The notes beneath the pieces are model-generated. The model was not told the origin of the DNA and made no database searches. It was given only the letters and a program-made list of their open reading frames with translations. 64,000 nt of DNA from Variovorax paradoxus. Its GTDB lineage: Bacteria > Pseudomonadota > Gammaproteobacteria > Burkholderiales > Burkholderiaceae_C. The stretch's first letter is position 1; each line of letters begins with the position of its first letter. The DNA is taken from assembly GCF_022009635.1 (NCBI RefSeq), contig NZ_CP091716.1, positions 3,425,001-3,489,000 on the forward strand, read 5' to 3'. Shown here piece after piece: positions 54,393 through 61,852 of the stretch. Both the position numbers and the translations under genes were made by a program.

Positions 54393-54836
54393 TCAGATGT
54401 CGCGCAGCAACTGCCTGAACTCGTCCACATCCTCGAAGCTGCGGTACACCGAGGCAAAGCGCACGTAGGCGACCTTGTCGAGCTTCTTGAGTTCGCGCAT
54501 CACGAGCTCGCCCACCTTGGTCGAGTCGATTTCGCGCAGGCCGCTGGCCAGCAGCTTCTGTTCGATGCGAAGCAGGGCGTTGTCGATCTGCTCGATGCTC
54601 ACCGGGCGCTTGCGCAGCGCCAGCATCATCGAGGCGCGCACCTTGGTCGAATCGAAATCAGCGCGGCTGCCGTCTTTCTTGACTACGACCGGGAAGTTGA
54701 CGTCCGGGCGCTCGTAGGTGGTGAAGCGCTTGTCGCAGGCGCTGCACTGGCGGCGCCTGCGAACGAAGTCGGCGTCTTCTGAAACGCGGGTCTCGACGAC
54801 CTGCGTTTCAAGATGACCGCAAAAAGGGCATTTCAT
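54393..54836 (-). CDS. nrdR: Transcriptional repressor NrdR
   Basis: 147 residues. Zinc ribbon with Cys3-Cys6 and Cys31-Cys34 ([18 protein letters not shown]), then an ATP-cone domain from about 49 ([30 protein letters not shown]). It represses ribonucleotide reductase genes according to dATP/ATP levels. 24 bp after glyA, the usual partner in Betaproteobacteria. No NrdR box is seen within the window. Confidence 0.96.
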   Translation of the reverse strand: MKCPFCGHLETQVVETRVSEDADFVRRRRQCSACDKRFTTYERPDVNFPVVVKKDGSRADFDSTKVRASMMLALRKRPVSIEQIDNALLRIEQKLLASGLREIDSTKVGELVMRELKKLDKVAYVRFASVYRSFEDVDEFRQLLRDI

Positions 54837-54860
54837 GCGGTCAGGTCTTCTTTTCCGGAA

Positions 54861-56105
54861 TCAGCGGTAGACAGGGAAGCGGCTCGTCAGCGCGTGCACC
54901 TTGGCGCGCACGGCTTCGATGTTCGCCGCGTCGCGCGGGTTCTCGAGCACGTCGGCGATCAGGTTCGCGGTGATGCGGGCCTCTTCGTCCTTGAAGCCGC
55001 GGGTGGTCATGGCGGGGGTGCCGATGCGCACGCCACTGGTGACCATCGGCTTTTCCGGGTCGTTGGGGATCGCGTTCTTGTTGATCGTCATGTGGGCGCT
55101 GCCCAGCACGGCTTCGGCTTCCTTGCCGGTGATCCCCTTGGCGCGCAAGTCGACCAACATCACATGGCTTTCGGTACGACCGCTCACGATGCGCAGGCCG
55201 CGCTCGGTGAGGGTGTCGGCCACGATCTGGGCGTTCTTGACCACCTGTTGCTGGTAGGCCTTGAACTCGGGCGTCATGGCTTCCTTGAACGCGACGGCCT
55301 TGGCGGCAATCACGTGCATCAGCGGGCCGCCTTGCAGGCCGGGGAAGATCGCGCTGTTGATGGCCTTCTCGTGTTGCGACTTCATCAGGATGATGCCGCC
55401 GCGCGGGCCGCGCAGGCTCTTGTGGGTGGTCGAGGTGACGATGTCGGCGTGCGGCACCGGGTTGGGGTACACGCCCGCGGCCACGAGGCCGGCGTAGTGG
55501 GCGATGTCGACCATGAAGATCGCGCCGACGTCCTTGGCCACCTTGGCGAAGCGCTCGAAGTCGATGCGCAGCGAGTAGGCCGAAGCGCCCGCGATGATCA
55601 GCTTGGGCATGTGTTCATGCGCCTTGCGTTCCATCGCGTCGTAGTCGATGGCTTCGTTGGCGTCCAGGCCGTAGCTCACGACATTGAACCACTTGCCGCT
55701 CATGTTCAGAGGCATGCCGTGGGTCAGGTGACCGCCTTCGGCCAGGCTCATGCCCATGATGGTGTCGCCCGGCTTCAGGAAGGCCAGCATCACGGCTTCA
55801 TTCGCCGAGGCGCCGCAATGCGGCTGCACGTTGGCGGCATCGGCGCCGAAGATCTGCTTGACGCGGTCGATGGCCAACTGCTCGGCCACGTCGACGTGCT
55901 CGCAGCCGCCGTAGTAGCGCTTGCCCGGGTAGCCTTCGGCGTACTTGTTGGTGAGCTGCGAGCCCTGGGCGGCCATGACGGCCGGCGAGGCGTAGTTCTC
56001 GCTGGCGATCAGCTCGATGTGATGTTCCTGGCGCGCGTTTTCGGCTTGAATCGCGGCCCAGATTTCGGGATCGGTCTGTTCGACCAGGATATTGCGTTGG
56101 TACAT
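54861..56105 (-). CDS. glyA: Serine hydroxymethyltransferase
   Basis: 414 residues. It converts serine and tetrahydrofolate to glycine and methylene-tetrahydrofolate. PLP lysine in [13 protein letters not shown] (Lys229), plus [23 protein letters not shown] and GHLTHG. ATG at 56105 with AAGGA upstream; the farther open frame is not coding. The 197-bp gap upstream (56106-56302) contains a GTGG-TATT-CCAC inverted repeat at about 56201 but no recognised riboswitch. Confidence 0.97.
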   Translation of the reverse strand: MYQRNILVEQTDPEIWAAIQAENARQEHHIELIASENYASPAVMAAQGSQLTNKYAEGYPGKRYYGGCEHVDVAEQLAIDRVKQIFGADAANVQPHCGASANEAVMLAFLKPGDTIMGMSLAEGGHLTHGMPLNMSGKWFNVVSYGLDANEAIDYDAMERKAHEHMPKLIIAGASAYSLRIDFERFAKVAKDVGAIFMVDIAHYAGLVAAGVYPNPVPHADIVTSTTHKSLRGPRGGIILMKSQHEKAINSAIFPGLQGGPLMHVIAAKAVAFKEAMTPEFKAYQQQVVKNAQIVADTLTERGLRIVSGRTESHVMLVDLRAKGITGKEAEAVLGSAHMTINKNAIPNDPEKPMVTSGVRIGTPAMTTRGFKDEEARITANLIADVLENPRDAANIEAVRAKVHALTSRFPVYR

Positions 56106-56302
56106 GGCAGTCCTTTGAAGACGAGGTCCTTGTTCTTCAACCAAACAAGGGCTGCCCAGGCGAACGGCTGAACGCCTGTGGTGACCAGGCGGCACGCTTC
56201 CCAGTGGTATTCCACGTCAGCGCGTGGCACCTTTTTCGGGTGCTGCGCCTATCGCCAGTCGCGTACGAGGCCGAGTGTAGCTCACACCCGGCCAAGGCAG
56301 CT

Positions 56303-57154
56303 TCAGGAAACGCCGGAAAGCAGGGCGACCTTTGCGGGTTCGGAGCCTTCATCGGCCTTGACCGGCGCGGGTGCCGGCGTCACGACCGGAATCGGCTGTG
56401 CGCGCACGGTCGTGCGAGGCGGCAGCACAGACGGCGCGCGGCCGCTGGCAACCTGCAGCAGGCGCTCGTGCTCGGCCATCACCTTGCCGGCGTAGCCGCC
56501 GTCGTCTTCGAGGTTGGCCGCGCCCACGTAGTAGCGCAGGCCGCCTTCGAGAGAGCCGGCACGGGAGATGCATTCCTGAAGCACCTTCACGCCGACGCGC
56601 ATGTTGGTCACCGGGTCGAAGGCGGTGAGCGTGCCGCCCGCGCTTTCGTACTTGTCGCCATGCACGCGGGTCATGACCTGCATCAGGCCCTGGGCGCCGA
56701 CGTGGCTCTGGGCAAAGGGATTGAAACTGGATTCCACGGCCATGATGGCCAGGATCAGCGTCGGGTCGAGCTTGGTGCGCTTGCCGATGTTGTAAGCCTC
56801 GGCGACGAGCACGCTCAGCGGCTCGGGCGCCACGCTGTACTTCTTGCTCAACCAGTAAGCCACGGCGGCCTGCTGCTTGGGCAGGTCGCTGGGACTCGCG
56901 GCCGTGGTGCGCTCGATGGCGGTCGGCTCGAGGTCGGTGGCTTCAGGCGCGGGCTTGCGCGACTGCAGCCAGCCCATCAGTTGCTCCTCGCCGGTCTTGC
57001 GCAGGTCGGGCCGCGCCACGAGGGCGAGGGCCGCGAACACGATGGCCAGACCGACCAGTGCAAACCCGTTATGGGTAATTTCAAAAAAGCCGTCTGCCAC
57101 ATCGGACACGAAGGTCCGTAGCCCGCGGGCTGTGGCATCGAACGCCTTGTTCAT
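56303..57154 (-). CDS. Membrane-anchored lytic transglycosylase (SLT domain)
   Basis: 283 residues. One hydrophobic segment (about 30-48, GFALVGLAIVFAALALVA) follows a short cytosolic N-terminus, giving an inner-membrane anchor. The SLT domain (about 115-245) has the catalytic Glu141 in AIMAVESSFNPFAQS, GAQGLMQVMTRVH and the YYVGAANL-type motif. It cleaves peptidoglycan glycan strands. The C-terminal tail is Pro/Val-rich. Good Shine-Dalgarno AAAGGAAG. Upstream of glyA in the same orientation. Confidence 0.92.
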   Translation of the reverse strand: MNKAFDATARGLRTFVSDVADGFFEITHNGFALVGLAIVFAALALVARPDLRKTGEEQLMGWLQSRKPAPEATDLEPTAIERTTAASPSDLPKQQAAVAYWLSKKYSVAPEPLSVLVAEAYNIGKRTKLDPTLILAIMAVESSFNPFAQSHVGAQGLMQVMTRVHGDKYESAGGTLTAFDPVTNMRVGVKVLQECISRAGSLEGGLRYYVGAANLEDDGGYAGKVMAEHERLLQVASGRAPSVLPPRTTVRAQPIPVVTPAPAPVKADEGSEPAKVALLSGVS

Positions 57155-57512
57155 CGCTCTTCCTTTCTGTGCGGCACCTGAAACGCAAAGCCGGTGAGGG
57201 CGATGGATGAAGGCAGCGGCGCTTGGATTGGTACGAATCAGGCTCCGCGCATGGAGTGAAGGAGGGTTAGGAGCGCGGTGACCTGATCAAGCCGGTTGGG
57301 ATTCGGCAGCGGATTCAGGGAGGCTCTGCTGCGTCGGGCAGTCAGAGCAGGGCGGATTCTAGCGTGGGTTAATACCGGGTCAAGCATAAGAAATTGAATC
57401 GTTATGCTAATAGTTGTTTAAAAAAGTCGCCGTTTCGAAACGTTTTGGCTTACGGGAAACCCCTTTGTAATTTGCATTTGCAAAGCAAGGGAGGGACGCC
57501 TAATCTGAACAG

Positions 57513-57534
57513 GCCTGAGGTTTCAGGCGTTTTT
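57513..57534 (+). terminator. Hairpin with T-run in the gene-free gap
   Basis: GCCTGA-GGTT-TCAGGC followed by G and TTTTT. An upstream ACGCCT (57496-57501) can pair instead with AGGCGT (57525-57530), so two alternative folds exist, which resembles an attenuator. Confidence 0.5.
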
Positions 57535-57674
57535 CCGAGGTCAGGCAGCCCGAGGTGCAAGTCGAAGGCTCGAACGACCGAGGATCCACGGTGGCAATCT
57601 CTTGCTGCCAGCACGGCGGGAACCATTGACTTCCGGTCGCGCGAATCGATGGCATGGGTCTAGCGCCCGCCATC

Positions 57675-57720
57675 AAGCCCGGTGACAAGACTTTCGTCGA
57701 GCCACCGGGCTTTCTTTTTT
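57675..57720 (+). terminator. Rho-independent terminator in the gene-free gap
   Basis: AAGCCCGGTG (57675-57684) pairs with CACCGGGCTT (57703-57712), 10 bp perfect, loop 18 nt, then a T-rich tail TTTCTTTTTT. It would end a plus-strand transcript about 108 bp before the next gene. Confidence 0.75.
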
Positions 57721-57827
57721 GCCCCTGCCGGAGCCGCTTCCCCTGTGTTTCCGGTATTTCTTCCGCAGCGGGCGTTCGGCTGCTTTGGCAGTGGAGTGTT
57801 GACGCGTGTTTGCGGCACACTCCGGCG

Positions 57828-60800
57828 ATGGACGTAGCTTCGATCAAACAAAACAAATGGGTGCGGCGTGGGATCGTCGCGTTGCTGTCGTTATTGGCCT
57901 TCTGGGCCATCGCCTGGCTGGCGGTGCCGCCGATCCTCAAGAGCCAGCTTCAGAAAATCGCGAGCGAGAAGCTCGGCCGGCAGGTGACCGTCGGCAAGGT
58001 CGACTTCAAGCCTTGGACGCTCGAACTCACGCTGAACGACCTGCGCATCGCCACCGCCGACGGCAGCAAGCCGCAGGTGGCCATCCAGCGCATCTACGCC
58101 GACGCGGAGCTGCAATCGGTCTTCCGCCTCGCGCCGGTGATCGATGCGGTGACGATCGACGCGCCGGCCATCCTGCTCACGCACCAGGCCGACGGCAAAT
58201 ACGACATCGACGACATCCTGGCCAAGCTGTCTTCCGGCCCGCCAGCCGACCCGAATGCCAAGCCCGCGCGCTTTGCCATTTACAACATCGCGATCAATGG
58301 CGGCTCGGTCGACTTCGACGACCAGACCGTCAAGCGCAGGCATGAGCTGCGCGACTTCGTGCTCAAGGTGCCCTTCCTGAGCAACCTCGATTCGAAGCGT
58401 GACGTCAACACCGAGCCCAAGCTTGCCTTCGTGCTCAACGGCAGCAAGTTCGACTCGGGCGCGCTGACCACGCCCTTCGCAGAAAGCCGCAAGACCGACG
58501 CCCGCGTGCAGTTCAAGGGGCTCGACCTGGTGCCTTACCTCGGCTACATCCCGGGTGGCCTGCCGGTGCGCCTGCAGGCGGGCAGCCTCGACGCCGACCT
58601 GAAGATCGGGTTCGAGCACGGCGCCACCAACGGTCTGAAGATTTCCGGCACGGTCGAGGCGCACACCACCAAGGTGGCCGACGCGCGCGGCCGCGACCTG
58701 CTGGCTTTCGAGTCGCTCAAGCTCGCGCTGGACGACGTGCGGCCGCTGGAGTCGGTGTTCCACCTGAGCGAGGTCGCGCTGGTCAATCCGCAGCTGGCGG
58801 TGGCGCGCGACGCCGCCGGCCAGCTCAACCTGCTGGCGACCGACCCCGCCACCGGCGCAACCGAAAAGGCCGCGGCCCTGCCGGCGGCGCCGGCCACCCC
58901 TGCGGCCGGCCAGCCCGCTGAAAAGCCGGTGCTGAAGGTGCAGGTCGACAAGATCGCGCTGAGCGGCGGCCGCATCGGCTGGCGCGACGAAACCGTCAAG
59001 CCCACTGCGGCCGTCGACGTGACCGAGCTCGGGCTCGACGTCACGGCCGTCATCTGGCCCATGGACAAGCCAGCCCAGTTCAGCGGCAGCACCGCCATTG
59101 CCGGCGCCTCGCTCAAGTTCAAGGGCAGCGCCACCGACAAGATGGCCGACGTGGAAACCGAAGTCGATGCGCTGCCGCTGTCGCTGGCCGCTCCTTATCT
59201 GGCGCAGAGCCTGGAGCCCACGCTGGACGGCAAGCTCAGCGGCCAGATCGACATTTCCTGGGCCCAGCCCGACCTCAAGTTCAAGGCGCGCCGCCTGGCC
59301 GCCGACGGGCTCGCGCTGACGCAAGCCAAGACGGCGTTGGCCAGCGTGGGGCGCTTCGAGCTGATCGACGCCGAGGCCGACATGACGAAGCACACGCTGA
59401 ACGTGGCCTCGTTCACCGCCACCAACCCCAAGGTGCGCATCGAGCGCGACAACGAAAAGCGCTGGATGTTCGAGCGCTGGCTCAAGACGCCGGCCGGCGG
59501 CGGCACCAAGGAGGCCGAAGCCAAGGTGGCCGCACCCAAGCCGGCCGCCGCCGAGGCGCCGCAGCCCGGTGCCAACACCAAGCCCTGGGCGTTGACCGTC
59601 GGCAAGCTGGCCATCGACAACGGTGCGCTCTCTTATGCGGACAAGGCTTCCGCCACCCCGGTGACGATGGAAGTCACCGCGTTCAAGCTGCTGGCCCAGA
59701 AGATCGCACCTGAAACCAACACCGTTTCGCCGCTGGAGGTGTCGGGCCGCATCGGTTCCGGGCGCTCCGACCCGGGCCGCTTCGACTACAAGGGCAACGT
59801 CGTGCTCAAGCCGCTGGCGGCCGAGGGCCGGCTCGAGGTGGCGTCGTTCCCGGCGCATGCCTTCAAGGCCTACTACGCCGACGCGCTCAACGTCGACATC
59901 CGCCGCGCCTTCGCGAGCTACCGCGGCACGGTGCACTACACGACCACGCCCGCCGGCATGAGCATCAAGTTGGCCGGCGACACCGCGCTCGACGACTTCC
60001 GCGCCAACAGCGTCTCGCTGACGCAATCGCCGGGCTTTGACCGGAACACCAACCAACTGCTCAGCTGGAAGACGCTGAGCCTGCGCGGCCTGCAAGTCAG
60101 CATGGCGCCCAACGCCGCCCCGACGGTCGATGTGCGCGAAACCACGCTGACCGACTTCTTCGCCCGCGTGATCGTCGACCCCACCGGCCGGCTCAACCTG
60201 TTGAGCCTGACCAAGAAGGGCGAGGCGGAAGCCACCGCAGCAGCCGCGGCGGCTGGCGAGGCCAGCACCCGCAAGGGACCGGGCGGAACGACTACCACCA
60301 CGACGGCCCGCGCGCCGGCTCAACGGTCCACAGGCCGCGCGGTGTCGGCCGAGGAAATGGTCGGCGGCGCCCCCGAGCCCGCCAAGCCGGTGGCAACCGC
60401 CGCGGCCACGCCCGCGCCCGCTGCTGCCGACACGGGCCTCGCGCCAGTCATCAACTTCGGCCCGATGAGCCTGGTGAACGGCAAGATCGACTTCACCGAC
60501 CTGTTCGTCAAGCCCAACTACTCGGCCGACCTCAGCGAACTGACCGGCAAGCTCAGCTCCTTCTCGTCCAATCCGCCGAAGGGCGAGGGCGGCCGGCCCG
60601 CGCTGGCCGACCTCGAGCTGCGCGGCAAGGCGCAGCAGACCGCCGCGCTGGAAATCACCGGCAAGCTCAATCCGCTGGTCAAGCCGATCGAACTCGACAT
60701 CACCGCCAAGATGCGCGACCTCGACCTGGCGCCGCTGTCGCCGTATTCGGTGCGCTACGCCGGCCACGGCATCGAGCGCGGCAAGATGAGCATGGACGTC

Positions 60801-61649
60801 AACTACAAGGTGGCGGCCGACGGCCAGCTCACGGCCACCAACAAGCTGGTGCTCAACCAGCTGCAGTTCGGCGACGAGGTGGCGGGCGCGCCCGCGAGCC
60901 TGCCCGTGAAGCTGGCGGTGGCCCTGCTGGCCGACCGCAATGGCGTGATCGATGTCGACCTGCCGCTGAGCGGTTCGCTCAACGACCCGCAATTCAGCGT
61001 CGGCCCGCTGATCTGGAAGGCCGTGGTCAACCTGATCGTCAAGGCCGTGACGGCGCCGTTCAGCCTGCTGACCGGTGGCCTGGGCGGTGGCAGCGGCGAG
61101 TCGAGCGCCATCACCTTCGATGCCGGCAGCTCCGACCTGAGCGCGGCCGCCAAGGAAAGCCTCGACAAGGTCGCGAAGGCGCTGACCGACCGGCCCACGC
61201 TGCAGATGACGGTCGTCGGCACCGCCAGCCTCGAGAAGGAACGCGACGCCTACCAGCGCCAGCGCGTGCGCCAGCTCACCCTGGCCGAGAAGCGCCGCGT
61301 CGCCGTGCGCGGCGGCCAGACCGGCACCGACGTGCCGCCCGTCACTGATGCCGAATACCCCGAGCTGCTGACCGCCGTCTACAAGCGCGCGGACATCACG
61401 AAGCCGCGCAACCTCGTCGGCCTCGCCAAAGACCTGCCGCTCAAGGACATGGAAAATCTGCTGTTCGCGAGCGTGCCGGTCGACGAAGAGTCGATGCGGC
61501 AGTTGGCGGTCGAGCGCGGCGCTGCAGTGCGCGACTACCTGCTCGCGAAGAACCTGCCGAGCGAGCGCCTGTTCCTGGGCGCGGTGCGCACCACCGCCAG
61601 CGGCGCCGACTGGAAGCCGGGCGCGGAACTCAGCCTGACCATGAAGTGA
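57828..61649 (+). CDS. DUF748/AsmA-like envelope protein with OmpA-like C-terminus
   Basis: 1273 residues from the ATG at 57828 (upstream in-frame reading from 57654 crosses a terminator and is unlikely). One N-terminal membrane helix (about 15-34) is followed by a long repetitive beta-rich AsmA/DUF748 region, with GRQVTVGKVDFKPWTLELTLNDLRI at the start. Low-complexity Ala/Pro/Thr linkers occur near 350-365, 565-585 and 805-865. An OmpA-like peptidoglycan-binding-type domain is near 1100-1200 (ITFDAGSSDLSAAAKESLDKVAKAL). AsmA-like proteins act in lipid or envelope homeostasis between the membranes. Confidence 0.88.
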   Translation: MDVASIKQNKWVRRGIVALLSLLAFWAIAWLAVPPILKSQLQKIASEKLGRQVTVGKVDFKPWTLELTLNDLRIATADGSKPQVAIQRIYADAELQSVFRLAPVIDAVTIDAPAILLTHQADGKYDIDDILAKLSSGPPADPNAKPARFAIYNIAINGGSVDFDDQTVKRRHELRDFVLKVPFLSNLDSKRDVNTEPKLAFVLNGSKFDSGALTTPFAESRKTDARVQFKGLDLVPYLGYIPGGLPVRLQAGSLDADLKIGFEHGATNGLKISGTVEAHTTKVADARGRDLLAFESLKLALDDVRPLESVFHLSEVALVNPQLAVARDAAGQLNLLATDPATGATEKAAALPAAPATPAAGQPAEKPVLKVQVDKIALSGGRIGWRDETVKPTAAVDVTELGLDVTAVIWPMDKPAQFSGSTAIAGASLKFKGSATDKMADVETEVDALPLSLAAPYLAQSLEPTLDGKLSGQIDISWAQPDLKFKARRLAADGLALTQAKTALASVGRFELIDAEADMTKHTLNVASFTATNPKVRIERDNEKRWMFERWLKTPAGGGTKEAEAKVAAPKPAAAEAPQPGANTKPWALTVGKLAIDNGALSYADKASATPVTMEVTAFKLLAQKIAPETNTVSPLEVSGRIGSGRSDPGRFDYKGNVVLKPLAAEGRLEVASFPAHAFKAYYADALNVDIRRAFASYRGTVHYTTTPAGMSIKLAGDTALDDFRANSVSLTQSPGFDRNTNQLLSWKTLSLRGLQVSMAPNAAPTVDVRETTLTDFFARVIVDPTGRLNLLSLTKKGEAEATAAAAAAGEASTRKGPGGTTTTTTARAPAQRSTGRAVSAEEMVGGAPEPAKPVATAAATPAPAAADTGLAPVINFGPMSLVNGKIDFTDLFVKPNYSADLSELTGKLSSFSSNPPKGEGGRPALADLELRGKAQQTAALEITGKLNPLVKPIELDITAKMRDLDLAPLSPYSVRYAGHGIERGKMSMDVNYKVAADGQLTATNKLVLNQLQFGDEVAGAPASLPVKLAVALLADRNGVIDVDLPLSGSLNDPQFSVGPLIWKAVVNLIVKAVTAPFSLLTGGLGGGSGESSAITFDAGSSDLSAAAKESLDKVAKALTDRPTLQMTVVGTASLEKERDAYQRQRVRQLTLAEKRRVAVRGGQTGTDVPPVTDAEYPELLTAVYKRADITKPRNLVGLAKDLPLKDMENLLFASVPVDEESMRQLAVERGAAVRDYLLAKNLPSERLFLGAVRTTASGADWKPGAELSLTMK

Positions 61650-61672
61650 CCGGGCCGAACCTCCTCAGGGAC

Positions 61673-61700
61673 TTGGTTTTTTTCTACAGCTTGCTATATA
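61673..61700 (+). promoter_or_regulatory. Possible promoter upstream of the DUF349 gene
   Basis: TTGGTT (61673-61678), 16 bp, then TATATA (61695-61700) with a TGC extension (extended -10). It lies 153 bp before the GTG start in an otherwise GC-rich region. Confidence 0.35.
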
Positions 61701-61797
61701 TGTAGTCCGACAATCTCCCAGCCAGCAACCCCGGGGCTCGCCACGGTTCCAGGACGGAATTCGGTGGCCGGCCGCAAGTGGGTGAAAATGTCGATGT

Positions 61798-61817
61798 GCG
61801 CCGGCCTTTGCCGGCGC
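61798..61817 (+). terminator. Hairpin between the DUF748 and DUF349 genes
   Basis: GCGCCGGC-CTTT-GCCGGCGC, 8-bp perfect stem, 36 bp before the DUF349 start. Only scattered T residues follow, so termination is uncertain; it may be a leader structure. Confidence 0.35.
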
Positions 61818-61852
61818 CTTCGCTTTCTCTACTAAGACAACGATTTCGCGCA

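Larger units (their letters stand above)
57155..57827. other. 673-bp gap without a protein gene; possible small RNA locus
   Basis: The stretch holds no convincing coding region. Visible elements, left to right: an AT-rich patch (57380-57425) with a possible promoter TTGAAT-N17-TTTAAA (57394-57422), the 12-bp palindrome CGTTTCGAAACG (57431-57442), a hairpin with T5 at 57513-57534 and a second stronger hairpin with a T-run at 57675-57720. Both terminators point along the plus strand although no plus-strand gene precedes them. Confidence 0.5.

Noticed and set aside
57480..57720. 6S RNA, SRP RNA, RNase P RNA or tmRNA in the gene-free gap
   Set aside because: I looked for their conserved cores and found none; only hairpins and T-runs are visible, so no family is named.
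57891..60992. Open frame of about 1000 codons opposite the DUF748 gene
   Set aside because: Compositionally biased antisense with no recognisable motif; the plus frame has a membrane anchor and an OmpA-like tail.
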